Source of the DNA: DATFVJ01 sp963851085 | GTDB taxonomy: Bacteria > Actinomycetota > Actinomycetes > Streptosporangiales > Streptosporangiaceae | Length of the DNA stretch: 64,000 nucleotides | Direction: 5' to 3' | Assembly (NCBI GenBank): GCA_963851085.1 | Contig: CAWKNX010000011.1 | Coordinates: 310,001-374,000, forward strand | In this document: piece after piece, positions 16,200 to 25,098 of the stretch | Numbering within the stretch: the stretch's first letter is position 1 | How the letters are laid out: every line of letters starts with the position of its first letter | The notes under the pieces: model-generated | What the model was told of the DNA's origin: nothing | Seen by the model: only the letters and a program-made list of their open reading frames with translations | Database searches by the model: none | Program-made: the position numbers and the translations under genes

Positions 16200-16324
16200 A
16201 CGGCTGCGCGGCGCGGACCACCAGCGGGTCTGCGGGGGATCCCGGGGGGCCGGGGCAACACGGCTGCGGCGCGAACCACCAGCGGGCCTCGGGGGGATCC
16301 CCGGGGGGTCGGCCGCCCGGGGCA
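16200..16324. repeat. Imperfect direct repeat, two copies of ~60 bp, between convergent genes
   Basis: Copy 1 (16200-16259) and copy 2 (16260-16324) both begin ACGGCTGCG and share CCACCAGCGGG, GGGGGATCCC and GGGGCAAC, with small insertions. They lie between the convergent 3' ends of the paaR and paaX-like genes. No gene is seen here. The G-run plus C-run blocks could form hairpins and act as a terminator. Confidence 0.6.
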
Positions 16325-16340
16325 ACCAGAGCAGCACAGC

Positions 16341-17387
16341 TCACCCGGCGGGGTTGAGACGTTTCCATTCGATCCGCGCCTCGGCGGACCAGCTCTCGTG
16401 CCGGTTGGCGAAGAGCCGGGCCGCTTTCAGGCCACTCCACCGGGCCGGCAGCAGCTCGCGGGGCAGCGCCGGGTCAATGGCAGGGAACCGGCGCCAGGCG
16501 TGCACCAGCTCGACCTGCCGCGCCAGCACGTCGCCCCGGTCGCGGCTGCTGAACTCGTAGATGAACTGCACGTACTCCCGTTCGATCGCGGCAAGGTCCC
16601 ACGCGGCGCTCACCATGGCACGCACGTCGCCCAGGCCGGACCTGGTCGCGACGAACAGCTGAGCATCGTCGGAGATGCCGGCCTCGCGCAGGACCTGGGT
16701 TACCTCGGCTTCCCGCTCGGGGTGCGTGCTGATCCACAGGCCCGGACCCAGGGAGCCGAAACCCGCCCAGCTCAGCCGGTTGCGTACGGCATGTCGCGCG
16801 CTGCGGTCACTGTCCGGAATGCGCGCCGCGACAAGCAGCCAGCGCCCGTCCCAGTTGTCGATCGGCCCGGTGAAGGAGTAGATCCGTTCTGCGCCGTCGG
16901 TCAGCAGCCGGCGAGCGGCATCGGTGAGATGCCAGCGAGTACGGCGGCCGGACTTCTCGGCGCGGAGCCAGCCCGCCGCTGCCGTGCGCATCAGCGCCTG
17001 CCGGGTCGTCTTTTCCTCGATGCCGAGCCGCGCGAACGCGGCGATCACCGCCGACGTCCAGGCGGTACCGCCGCCGGTCAGCACGAACTCGCCGAGCAGG
17101 GTAAACAGCAGTCCGCGTGCGCTCGGCGCGCCCGCGGCGTCGCGCCGTGACAGCGTCGGCGCCGACGTGGGCATGGCCGCCGGCGTCACATCTACCGCCG
17201 CCTGCGGCGTCGCGTGTGCTGCCGCCTGCGGCGTCGCGTGTGCTGCCGCCTGCGGCGTCGCGTGTGCTGCCGCCTGCGGCGTCGCGTGTGCTGCCGCCTG
17301 CGGCGTCGCGTGTGCTGCCGCCTGCGGCGTCGCGTGTGCTGCCGCCTGCGGCGTCGCGTCTGCCGCTAGCGGCCTTTTGCTCGGCAT
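16341..17387 (-). CDS. PaaX family transcriptional regulator with N-terminal octapeptide repeats
   Basis: 348 residues from ATG 17387 (GAAGGTGCC upstream). Residues ~85-348 are a complete PaaX-type regulator: winged-helix N domain (SARGLLFTLLGEFVLTGGG; LGIEEKTTRQALMRTAAAGW), the middle domain (DNWDGRWLLVAARIPDSDRS; LRNRLSWAGFGSLGPGLW-like region) and the C-terminal helical domain ending ALPRELLPARWSG. PaaX proteins repress phenylacetate or related aromatic-acid genes. The N-terminus is extended by ~75 residues made of seven tandem ATPQAAAH units (DNA 17197-17364), which relatives lack. It lies between the paa cluster and an acyl-CoA ligase read in the opposite direction, either of which may be its target. 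Confidence 0.88.
   Translation of the reverse strand: MPSKRPLAADATPQAAAHATPQAAAHATPQAAAHATPQAAAHATPQAAAHATPQAAAHATPQAAVDVTPAAMPTSAPTLSRRDAAGAPSARGLLFTLLGEFVLTGGGTAWTSAVIAAFARLGIEEKTTRQALMRTAAAGWLRAEKSGRRTRWHLTDAARRLLTDGAERIYSFTGPIDNWDGRWLLVAARIPDSDRSARHAVRNRLSWAGFGSLGPGLWISTHPEREAEVTQVLREAGISDDAQLFVATRSGLGDVRAMVSAAWDLAAIEREYVQFIYEFSSRDRGDVLARQVELVHAWRRFPAIDPALPRELLPARWSGLKAARLFANRHESWSAEARIEWKRLNPAG
17197..17364. repeat. 24-bp tandem repeat, 7 units, coding
   Basis: Seven consecutive 24-base units of GCCGCCTGCGGCGTCGCGTG followed by TGCT. The first six are identical and the seventh differs at its end. On the minus strand they encode ATPQAAAH repeats in the PaaX-like protein. The near-perfect identity points to recent expansion by slippage or unequal exchange. 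Confidence 0.95.
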
Positions 17388-17665
17388 GGCACCTTCCGTA
17401 CGATGGAACGGACCGGGTCACGGACCGGACCCAGCTTCCCGATTCTCCCGTATCTCCAGCCACGGCGCAGACCGTCGCCGCCAGCCGCGACGCACGGCCC
17501 GCCCGCGGGCGCGCGGTAGTGGCTGCCTGCCGACGTCGGCAAGGGCGCGCCCTGAGTTTGTGCAATTGCGAAATAAATGCTACGAATATGTAACAAAATG
17601 TCCATGGTTAGTCGAATGATTGTCATGATCGTTCCGCTGACCGTGGGTGAAGGCGGGAGAGGGTC

Positions 17666-19498
17666 ATGACTGCTGCCGAACCTGACGTACCGCTGTTCGC
17701 GCCACCGAGCATCGACGGGTGGGAGCGGCCGGACGGCTGCGTGCTGCTGCGCTCGACCGACCCGCTGCTGGACTATCCGCCCACCGTCGTGCACAGCATG
17801 CGGGCGTGGGCGGCGGCCGACCCGGACTATCCGCTCGTCGCCGAGCGGAGTGCCGACGGGTCGTGGCGCACCTACAGCTACGGCGCGGCGGCCGCCGCCG
17901 CAGAGGCGATCGGCCAGGCTCTGCTTGACCGGGGCCTGGGCCCGGGCCGGCCGCTGATGGTGCTGTCCGGCAACAGCGTCGACCACCTGCTTGTGATGCT
18001 CGGCGCGATGACCGCCGGCGTTCCGGTGGCCCCGATCAGCGTGGCCTACTCGCTGCAGAGCCGTGACCACGCCCGCATCCGGGTCATCGCCGAGCTGATC
18101 CATCCCGGTGCGGTATTCACCGAGGATGCGGACAGCTTCGGGCCGGCCCTGGACGCGCTGGGCCACGTGCCGGCCATCGTCAGCAAAGGCAGCCGCGAAA
18201 GTGCCAGCCGGCTGGCCGGGCTCACGGCAACGACACCGGGTCGGCCGGTCGCCGACGCCTACGCCGCGCTGAGCACTGACATGATCGCGAAGATCTTGTT
18301 CACGTCCGGCTCGACGGGCACCCCGAAGGGCGTGCTGAACACGCACCGGATGTGGTCGGCCGACCAGCAGATGATGCGCCAGGCGTGGCCGTTTCTTGCC
18401 GCCGAACGGCCGGTGGTCGTCGACTGGCTGCCGTGGAGCCATACCTTCGGTGGCAACCACAACCTGGGCATGGTTCTCACCGCCGGCGGGACGCTCTACA
18501 TCGACGTCGGACGTCCCACCCCCGACCAGTTGCCGCAGATGAGGGCCAATCTCATGGAGGTCGCGCCCACGTTGTATTTCAATGTCCCCTCCGGTTACGC
18601 GCAACTCGTCCCTGCGCTCGAGGCGGACCCGGAGTTCGCGGGCAGGTTCTTCTCCAGGCTCCGGCTGCTCTTCAACGCCGCGGCCGCGCTACCGTCTGGC
18701 CTGCGCGACCGGCTCGGCGAACTCGCGGCTAAGGCGAGCGGCCGCGAGATCCCGGTCACTGGCTCGTGGGGTACAACCGAGACCGCGCCGGCGGTGACGA
18801 CGGCGAACTTCCACTACACCGACGCCAGGAACATCGGTGCGCCGCTGCCCGGCACCGAGGTGAAGCTCGTCCCCGCCGAAGGCGCCTACGAGCTCCGGGT
18901 GCAGGGCCCGATCGTCACCCCGGGCTACTTCGGCCGACCGGACCTGACCGCCGAGGCATTCGACGAGGAAGGTTTCTACTGCTCGGGGGACGCGGTTTCG
19001 CTCGCCGACCCCGGCGATCTGAACGCCGGGCTGGTGTTCCGCGGCCGGATCGCCGAGGACTTCAAGCTTGGCACCGGAACGTTCGTCCGCGTCGGCGCCG
19101 TGCGTACCGCGCTCCTGTCCAACATCCGGGTCCTGTCCGACGCGGTGATCGCTGGCGAGCACCGTGATTACCTGTGCGCGCTGGCATGGCTGAACGCGGC
19201 CGAGGCGCGTGCGCTGCTCGGCGAGGACATCAGTGCCGAGGGCGAACTGATCGTCCACGAAGTCCTGCACAGGACGCTCGCCGATGCGCTGGCCGACCAC
19301 AACGGCAACGTTGGCGCGGCAGCGCGGGTCGAGCGTCTCGTCGTGATAGCGCATCCGGCGGATCTGGATGCCGGGGAGATCACCGATAAGGGCTACGTCA
19401 ACCAGCGGCAGATGCTGAAGAACCATTCCGCGATCGTCGAGTTGCTCTATACGGAACCGTTGCAGGTGGGTGTGATCGTCGCGGGAAAGATCAGCTGA
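17666..19498 (+). CDS. Feruloyl-CoA synthase-like acyl/aryl-CoA ligase (AMP-binding family)
   Basis: 610 residues, with GGGAGAGGG just before the ATG. It activates a carboxylic acid as acyl-AMP and transfers it to CoA. Family motifs: A3 ILFTSGSTGTPKGVLNTHR, A5 VTGSWGTTETAPA, A7 FYCSGDAVSL, A8 near LVFRGRIAEDFKLGTGTFV, and a C-terminal Lys in ITDKGYVNQRQ. The sequence DWLPWSHTFGGNHNLGMVL and the long middle region are characteristic of the feruloyl-CoA synthase subgroup. Divergent from the PaaX-like gene and close to the paa operon, so it may feed aromatic acids (cinnamate, phenylacetate or hydroxycinnamate types) into degradation. The exact substrate cannot be read from sequence. Confidence 0.87.
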   Translation: MTAAEPDVPLFAPPSIDGWERPDGCVLLRSTDPLLDYPPTVVHSMRAWAAADPDYPLVAERSADGSWRTYSYGAAAAAAEAIGQALLDRGLGPGRPLMVLSGNSVDHLLVMLGAMTAGVPVAPISVAYSLQSRDHARIRVIAELIHPGAVFTEDADSFGPALDALGHVPAIVSKGSRESASRLAGLTATTPGRPVADAYAALSTDMIAKILFTSGSTGTPKGVLNTHRMWSADQQMMRQAWPFLAAERPVVVDWLPWSHTFGGNHNLGMVLTAGGTLYIDVGRPTPDQLPQMRANLMEVAPTLYFNVPSGYAQLVPALEADPEFAGRFFSRLRLLFNAAAALPSGLRDRLGELAAKASGREIPVTGSWGTTETAPAVTTANFHYTDARNIGAPLPGTEVKLVPAEGAYELRVQGPIVTPGYFGRPDLTAEAFDEEGFYCSGDAVSLADPGDLNAGLVFRGRIAEDFKLGTGTFVRVGAVRTALLSNIRVLSDAVIAGEHRDYLCALAWLNAAEARALLGEDISAEGELIVHEVLHRTLADALADHNGNVGAAARVERLVVIAHPADLDAGEITDKGYVNQRQMLKNHSAIVELLYTEPLQVGVIVAGKIS

Positions 19499-19616
19499 TT
19501 CACTGCGGAAGATCGACGGCAGCTAGCGCGCCCCGGGCGCTCGCCGGCTTGCCGAGCCACTTCGTGACGATAAGGACGGCAAGGGACGGGCGTACGTGGC
19601 GGACAAGACCATGGTG

Positions 19617-19655
19617 GTGCCTCGTCCTGGCGATTTGACCGCCAGGACGAGGCAC
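19617..19655. terminator. Bidirectional hairpin terminator
   Basis: GTGCCTCGTCCTGGCG (19617-19632), 7-base loop ATTTGAC, CGCCAGGACGAGGCAC (19640-19655): a perfect 16-bp stem between the convergent 3' ends of the ligase (stop 19498) and the HtrA gene (stop 19669). It has no U-tract, as is usual in actinobacteria. Confidence 0.85.
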
Positions 19656-19668
19656 GCCCGGTCGGCGG

Positions 19669-21276
19669 TCAGGCGGGTGGGCCCGCGCCGAGGTCGATGC
19701 TGGCGGTGTGGGACTGCCCGGAGGTGTCGGTCCAGCCAAGCGTGACCTGGTTTCCGGGGCGTTCGCCGACCATGAGCCTGCCCAGGTCCCCGGCGGAGCT
19801 GACGGTCTGGCCGTTGAGGGAGGTGATCACATCCCCGGCGGCGAGGCCGGCCCGCTGGGCGGCGCCACCGTTGATGACACCGCTGACGGCCGCGCCCGGG
19901 GTACCCGGTCGACCGGGGCTCACCGAACCTCCGCCGTAGGAGCTGCCGGAACCGGTTTGCCCACCCGAGGATGAGATCTGCACACCGAGAAAGGCGGTGG
20001 AGCCGACGTGTGCCGTGGCCGATCCTTGGCCCGACTCGATCTGCTGGGCGATGGTGAGCGCCTGGTTGATCGGGATGGCGAAGCCCTGGTTCCCCGATGA
20101 TTGCGAGGACGACCCCGCGGAGCCTGCGGTATCGATCCCGATCACCTGACCGGCGCTGTTGACGAGCGAGCCGCCGGAGTCGCCGGCTTGGACGTTCGCG
20201 TTGACCTGGATCAGCCCGGAAAGCTGCTCGCTGGTGCCGCCGAGTTCGTCGTTGGCGGTGATCGACTGGCCGAGCGCGGTGATGGAGCCGCCCGCGCTGG
20301 TGGGGGTGCCGCCGGTCCCACCGGCGTTGCCGATCGCCACCACCGGGTCGCCGACTGCCGCTTTGGCGGAATCGCCGAGCTCGGCCGTCTGCAGCCCGGA
20401 GGCGCCGTGGAGCTGGAGGACGGCGATGTCGTGGCTGGCGTCGTAGCCGACCACGGTGGCGTCGTAGGTCTTTCCGTTGCCCACGTCGGTCACGCTGATC
20501 TTGGTAGCACCGTCGATCACGTGGTTGTTGGTGAGGATCTCACCGGTCGAGCTGAGGACGACGCCGGTCCCGGCTCCTTGGGCGCTCTGGTAACTGAAGG
20601 TGGAGTTGATGTCCACCAGCGCGGGAGCCACCCTGGCGGCGATCGATCCCACGTCCGATGGGCCTCCGTCGCCTTCGGCCCCGCTGCCGCTTGGCGAACC
20701 GCCGGACGAGCCGCCCGAACCGAACGGCGACTGCCCGAACGGCGACTGCCCGAACGGCGACTGCCCAAACGGCGACTGCCCAAACGGCGACTGCCCGGAC
20801 GGCGAGCCTGACGATCCACCGGACCCGAACGGCGACTGCCCGAAGGGCGAGCCGGAGCCGTCGCCCGAGCCGAAGGGCCCCTGCCCGGACGATGAGCTGC
20901 CCGGATTCTGGGCGTTTCCCGATCCGGTGTTATTTGGCAAGGCGGTGCCGCCCAGGGATGCGGTCCGCACCGATGATCCGGTCGGCCATACCTGGTGGCC
21001 CATCCCGAACCCGGTCGCCACGGACACCGCGGCGACCGCGGCGACCGCCGCTGCCGTCAGGCTGCGGCCACGTCGCCACGCCGGTGGCGGCATGCCACCC
21101 GGGCCTCCTGCGCTACCCCACCCGGCGTCAGCGCTGCCGCCTGGCGACGCTGGTGGCCAACCCGGCCCCGGCCTTCCGGCTTGACCCGGATGCGGCGTAC
21201 TCCACGCGCTGCCGGAAACGGGCGTCCACCCCATCGTGCCGGTCCGTTCCTTGCGGCCCTTGCGTGAGCCCTTCAT
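19669..21276 (-). CDS. HtrA/DegP-like S1C serine protease with PDZ domain, membrane anchored
   Basis: 535 residues from ATG 21276, chosen for the GGAGAAGCA box before it; the frame is open 13 codons further. Order: basic, Gly/Pro-rich cytoplasmic tail, one transmembrane helix (around SLTAAAVAAVAAVSVATGF), a Gly/Ser/Pro linker containing repeated GQSPF units, a trypsin-fold domain, then a PDZ domain. Catalytic residues: His in ILTNNHVIDG, Asp in ASHDIAVLQL, Ser in VQAGDSGGSLVN. The PDZ domain contains GGAAQRAGLAAGDVITSLNG. It acts outside the membrane in protein quality control or stress signalling. It stands alone, convergent with the ligase gene. Confidence 0.93.
   Translation of the reverse strand: MKGSRKGRKERTGTMGWTPVSGSAWSTPHPGQAGRPGPGWPPASPGGSADAGWGSAGGPGGMPPPAWRRGRSLTAAAVAAVAAVSVATGFGMGHQVWPTGSSVRTASLGGTALPNNTGSGNAQNPGSSSSGQGPFGSGDGSGSPFGQSPFGSGGSSGSPSGQSPFGQSPFGQSPFGQSPFGQSPFGSGGSSGGSPSGSGAEGDGGPSDVGSIAARVAPALVDINSTFSYQSAQGAGTGVVLSSTGEILTNNHVIDGATKISVTDVGNGKTYDATVVGYDASHDIAVLQLHGASGLQTAELGDSAKAAVGDPVVAIGNAGGTGGTPTSAGGSITALGQSITANDELGGTSEQLSGLIQVNANVQAGDSGGSLVNSAGQVIGIDTAGSAGSSSQSSGNQGFAIPINQALTIAQQIESGQGSATAHVGSTAFLGVQISSSGGQTGSGSSYGGGSVSPGRPGTPGAAVSGVINGGAAQRAGLAAGDVITSLNGQTVSSAGDLGRLMVGERPGNQVTLGWTDTSGQSHTASIDLGAGPPA
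20722..20796. repeat. 15-bp tandem repeat, about 5 units, in HtrA linker
   Basis: Units of GAACGGCGACTGCCC (two with a G-to-A change at the first base). They encode the GQSPF repeats of the extracytoplasmic linker. Confidence 0.85.
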
Positions 21277-21536
21277 TGCTTCTCCTGGTCCTTCGATCGA
21301 TCTGCGAGAGTCCACGCCAGCTGCTGTGAACCGGATAAGACGTTACGCAAAACGTCCTAAAATCCGCGTTATGACACAGACGGGGCGCCAGTGCTGGTTC
21401 CTCGCTCCCGGACTGAACCTGGGAAGCCGTCCGCCGCGGCCGACCCTGCACTCCTTCGATGGCGGCCTCGGCCCCGCGGCACAGTTGATCTTGCGGCGGA
21501 CCCGAGACTGCGGTCTACCGGTGTCGGCCGCGGGGT

Positions 21537-21854
21537 TTGAGCCGGGTGGTGGGCATGGGCGGCCGGCCGGGTCGCCGCGTAGCCACGGACGATGCCGAGC
21601 CGCTCGCCGTTCATCCACTCATCGCGGGCCTCGACGATCTCATCGTGGTCGCGGCCGACGAAGTTCCACCACATGACGATCTGCTCGTCGAACGGCTCGC
21701 CGCCAATGAGCAGGACGCGCCCGGGTTCGTCGGCGCGTAGCGGCAGGTCGGACCGGCCCGAACCGAGATAGAGCAGCGGCCCCGCGGGCAGCGGCAAGCC
21801 GTCCACCGCGACGGCGCCGGACAGGGCCAGTGCCGCGTACTCCCAATCCGGATG
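21537..21854 (-). pseudogene. Pirin family protein, C-terminal relic
   Basis: About 105 residues match the C-terminal cupin of pirins: HPDWEYAALALSGAVAVDG, GPLLYLGSGRSDLPLRA, LLIGGEPFDEQIVMWWNFVG and HDEIVEARDEWMNGERLG. The N-terminal cupin with the metal-binding His residues is missing, and upstream the sequence switches abruptly to a MarR-gene remnant on the other strand (junction ~21850). No usable start; not functional. Confidence 0.85.
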
Positions 21855-22085
21855 CAGCGCCGCGGCCTCATCACGCGGCAGGGCTGCGCCGACGACGGCC
21901 GCGGAGCCTACGTCGTGCTCACCGAAGCCGGCCGGAGCGCCAATCGCCGCCGCCGCACCCGGGCACGTCCGCACCGTCCGGCAGTTGTTCTTCGACGGTC
22001 TCACCCGCGACCAGGTCACCCTGCTCGAGCAGATATCCGCCCAGGTCATAGAGCGGATCGACGCGTCCGCCGACGACCTCACCTG
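21850..22085 (+). pseudogene. MarR family regulator, C-terminal relic with frameshift
   Basis: The sequence begins at the wing (LQRRGLITRQGCADDGRGAY, then VVLTEAGRSA). After a one-base shift in GCCAATCGCC (~21945) it continues AAAPGHVRTVRQLFFDGLTR and ends IERIDASADDLT. The N-terminal half with the recognition helix is absent. It abuts the pirin relic in divergent orientation, so a single deletion probably removed both N-termini and their shared promoter. Confidence 0.8.
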
Positions 22086-22097
22086 ACGGGGCGACGG

Positions 22098-23906
22098 CTA
22101 CCCGGGGGTCGCTGTGCTGAGATCGACCTCGAAGAGCGGTCCGGCGCCGGCGGTGACCGAGGGGAGCAGGCCGGCGGCTTGAGGGAGCAGTTGCCCGGCG
22201 TAGAAACGGGCGGTGCCGATCTTGTCTTGGAGGAAGGCCGCGTCGGCCCGGCCCGCGGTGCGCAGCAGCCGCGACGCGGCAAGCGCCGACCGGGCCAGCA
22301 ACCAGCCGCCGACGACCAGGCCGAGCAGCCGCAGGTAGGGCGTCGCCCCGGCCAGGGCATCGTTGGACCCGGCCAAGCCGTCTGACATGACCCAGCCGGT
22401 GGCTTGCCGCAGCACGCTCACCCCATCGGCCAGCGCCACCCGCATTCCGGCGAGCTCCGGGCCGGCGGCGGCCAGCTCCGGGTCGAGCGCCTCCATCTGG
22501 GCGAGGAGGTCTGCTACCACGCCCCCGCCCCGCATGGGCAGCTTGCGGATGACCAGGTCGATGGACTGGATGCCGTTGGTGCCCTCGTAGATCGGGGCGA
22601 TGCGGCTGTCACGCAGATGCTGGGCCACGCCGGTCTCCTCGACGTAGCCCATGCCGCCGTGGACTTGCAGGCCGACCGAGGTCAGCTCGAAGCCGAGGTC
22701 GGTGCACCACGCGTTCGAGATGGGCGTCAGCAGGTCCGCCAGTTCCCGCCGAGCCGCCCGCTCCGCCGGGTCCGGGTGGTGGCGGGCCAGGTCGATCGAC
22801 GCCGCATTGCTGTAAAGCAGGGCGCGCATGGCCTCGATGTAGGCCTTCATGGTCAGCAGCATGCGCCGCACGTCAGGGTGCTCGACGATGAGCGACGGCT
22901 CGCCCGCCGGGGTGCCGATGGCCCGGCCCTGCTCGCGCTGCTGGGCGTAGCTGAGGGCGTCCTGGTAGGCACGCTCGGCAATAGCAAGGCCCTGGACACC
23001 GACAGAAAGCCGGGCGTTGTTCATCATGGTGAACATGTACCGCATGCCGTGGTTGGCCTCGCCGATCAGATAACCGGTCGCCCCACCGGCATCTCCGTAC
23101 GACATGACGCACGTGGGGCTGGCGTGGATGCCGAGCTTGTGCTCGATCGACACGCAGCGCACGTCGTTGCGGGCGCCGAGCGACCCATCCGCGTTGACGA
23201 GGTACTTGGGCACGATGAAGCACGAGATGCCCTTCGTGCCGGGGGGCGCGTCGGGAACCCTGGCCAGGACAAGATGGATGATGTTGCCGGCCAGGTCGTG
23301 CTCACCGAAGGTGATGAAGATCTTCTGGCCGGTGATGCGCCAGCTGCCATCGCCGGCCGGCACCGCCCTGGTGCGCACCGCCCCGAGGTCGGAACCGGCC
23401 TGCGGCTCGGTCAGGTTCATGGTGCCGGCCCACTCGCCACTCACCATCTTCTCCAGGAAGGTGGACTGCTGCCCCGGGCTGCCGTGATGGGTGAGCATGT
23501 CGATGGCGCCCTGGGTCAGTAGCGGGCAAAGAGAGAATGCCATGTTGGCCGAGGCCATCATTTCCTGCATCACGATCGTGACCAGCCATGGGAACCCGCC
23601 GCCGCCAAACTCGGGCGAAAAGGACACCGCCCCCCAGCCGGCATCGACGTACTGCCGGTACGCCTCCTTGAACCCGGGCGGGGTCGTTACCTCGCCATCG
23701 CCGTCAAAGATGCTGCCAGCGGTATCGCCGACCCGGTTGAGCGGGCCGAGCACACCGGCCATGAACCGGCCGCTCTCCTCGATCACCCCGAACACCGTGT
23801 CCGGGTCAGCGTGGCCGTAGGCTTCGAGCTTGGACAAGCCGGGAAGGTCCACAAGCTGCTCGAGGACGAACCTGATGTCCCGGAGCGGCGGGACATAGTC
23901 CGCCAT
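22098..23906 (-). CDS. Acyl-CoA dehydrogenase
   Basis: 602 residues from ATG 23906. The frame is open upstream to 24266, but that part has no family similarity and MADYVPPLRDIRFVLEQL is a normal start for this group. Flavoenzyme that introduces a 2,3-double bond into acyl-CoA. Motifs: WAGTMNLTEPQAGSDLGAVR, ITGQKIFITFGEHD, LGIHASPTCVMSYGDAGG, VQVHGGMGYVEETG-type segment and the catalytic Glu in IAPIYEGTNGIQSIDLV. The extra ~130-residue C-terminal helical domain is typical of the 600-residue subgroup close to very-long-chain and FadE5-like enzymes. It stands alone, so the substrate is unclear. Confidence 0.93.
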   Translation of the reverse strand: MADYVPPLRDIRFVLEQLVDLPGLSKLEAYGHADPDTVFGVIEESGRFMAGVLGPLNRVGDTAGSIFDGDGEVTTPPGFKEAYRQYVDAGWGAVSFSPEFGGGGFPWLVTIVMQEMMASANMAFSLCPLLTQGAIDMLTHHGSPGQQSTFLEKMVSGEWAGTMNLTEPQAGSDLGAVRTRAVPAGDGSWRITGQKIFITFGEHDLAGNIIHLVLARVPDAPPGTKGISCFIVPKYLVNADGSLGARNDVRCVSIEHKLGIHASPTCVMSYGDAGGATGYLIGEANHGMRYMFTMMNNARLSVGVQGLAIAERAYQDALSYAQQREQGRAIGTPAGEPSLIVEHPDVRRMLLTMKAYIEAMRALLYSNAASIDLARHHPDPAERAARRELADLLTPISNAWCTDLGFELTSVGLQVHGGMGYVEETGVAQHLRDSRIAPIYEGTNGIQSIDLVIRKLPMRGGGVVADLLAQMEALDPELAAAGPELAGMRVALADGVSVLRQATGWVMSDGLAGSNDALAGATPYLRLLGLVVGGWLLARSALAASRLLRTAGRADAAFLQDKIGTARFYAGQLLPQAAGLLPSVTAGAGPLFEVDLSTATPG

Positions 23907-24314
23907 GGCTCCAGGGTAATCCCCGCTGATGTCTCGCGGGTGCCTTGTCACAGCGATCACCTTCAACGGCACTCCGGTGGCATTCAGCTCGATCCGGGCC
24001 CGTTCGGCGAAGGCGTCGGCCGCCCATGCCGGCCAGCATGTCGTAGGCGGTGCGAAGCTGAACGCGCGCGTAGCGGCGCCCCGGCTGGGTTGACTCCCTG
24101 CCGAATCTGTGCGGTTCGCTAGCCGGCGTATCCGAACCGCGGCGCGCTCAGAGGCCTCGTCCTGGCGTCCTCGGGCACTCAGCTTGGCCTGCGGCGCTTC
24201 AGTTTCCGGACGAGCTTCGTGATCAGGTACATCATCGGCGTCGCCTCCTTCGGTCTGTGCGCTCACCCGGAGCTATCGCCCCCTGGCGTTCGTTTGGCGG
24301 TCCTGGCGGCGGCT

Positions 24315-24872
24315 TCACCCGGCGCTGACCTCGCGGTCACGCCTGTCCGCGGCGGCGGGTACCCCGGCGCGTGCTGCCCGGGTGGTGGCGGCGCGGGCTT
24401 TGGCGGCCAGGATGCCGGTGCGGCCGAGCAGCATCGCTATGGACACGAAGATGAGACTGTCGGTCAGGGCGCCGACGGTGATCTGGTTAGCCACCATCCA
24501 GCTGCCCAGCTGGGCGCCAAAGACATGGCTGGCACCATAGGTGAAGTAGATCCGGCCAGCTGTGACGGCGACCCAGACGGCGGCATACGGCAGGCCAGCC
24601 CAGGAGACGGGGCGGCCCGTCTGGCTGTCGAGGGCAACCCGGACCAGCGTCCCGGCGAGGACGCCGAGGGCCACCCCTGCCGCCAGTCCGGCGATCTCAA
24701 GGAGCAGGCCGTGTCCGGAGGAAGCGGCGCCCTTGAAGAAAAACGGGATGATGATGGCCGCGGCGATGACCGGGCGCAGCAGCCGCATCGGGGTGATCTT
24801 GCGGCGGCCGAGGTCGGCAGTGAGCACGATGGCCAGGATGACGAGGTTGAGGATCCAGACACTAGCGTCCAT
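24315..24872 (-). CDS. Small integral membrane protein, divergent from PadR regulator
   Basis: 185 residues from ATG 24872 with GGGAGCCCCCGA before it. Four to five hydrophobic helices are visible: WILNLVILAIVLTA, LRPVIAAAIIIPFFF, LEIAGLAAGVALGVLAG, GLPYAAVWVAVTAGRI and LTDSLIFVSIAMLLG. The C-terminus is basic and cytoplasmic by the positive-inside rule. The layout recalls small CcdC/DUF1453-like membrane proteins, but I do not recognise it with confidence. The divergent PadR gene, with a palindrome between them, suggests PadR control; membrane proteins in this setting are often stress or drug responsive. Confidence 0.75.
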   Translation of the reverse strand: MDASVWILNLVILAIVLTADLGRRKITPMRLLRPVIAAAIIIPFFFKGAASSGHGLLLEIAGLAAGVALGVLAGTLVRVALDSQTGRPVSWAGLPYAAVWVAVTAGRIYFTYGASHVFGAQLGSWMVANQITVGALTDSLIFVSIAMLLGRTGILAAKARAATTRAARAGVPAAADRRDREVSAG

Positions 24873-25058
24873 TCGGGGGCTCCCTGGTGAGGCGGACCTC
24901 AGCCGGGTACACGGAGGCCTGCGGCATGGCGTCGCTGTCGGCCTGCACCTGGTCAGCCGCCTGCCTAATCCGTACCGAACCGCCTCTGTCGGCTGCTCTG
25001 CCGGCATCCCGCTCCGGCGCGCTTTCACGCTCTGCATTCCGTCACGGCTCGTCTGCCG

Positions 25059-25073
25059 CCTATAGGCTATAGG
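25059..25073. promoter_or_regulatory. Palindrome in front of PadR gene
   Basis: CCTATAG, G, CTATAGG: a perfect 15-base palindrome 25 bases before the PadR start, in the divergent region facing the membrane-protein gene. It is AT-rich for this genome. It is a good candidate PadR operator or promoter element. Confidence 0.55.
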
Positions 25074-25098
25074 TCGAAACGACCCATTGGAAGGGAGC

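Noticed and set aside
17197..17364. Regular repeats as a possible CRISPR array
   Set aside because: 24-base units without spacers, in frame inside a regulator gene. It is a coding tandem repeat.
23907..24266. 120-residue extension of the acyl-CoA dehydrogenase
   Set aside because: Composition is random-like and the family begins at MADYVPP (ATG 23906).
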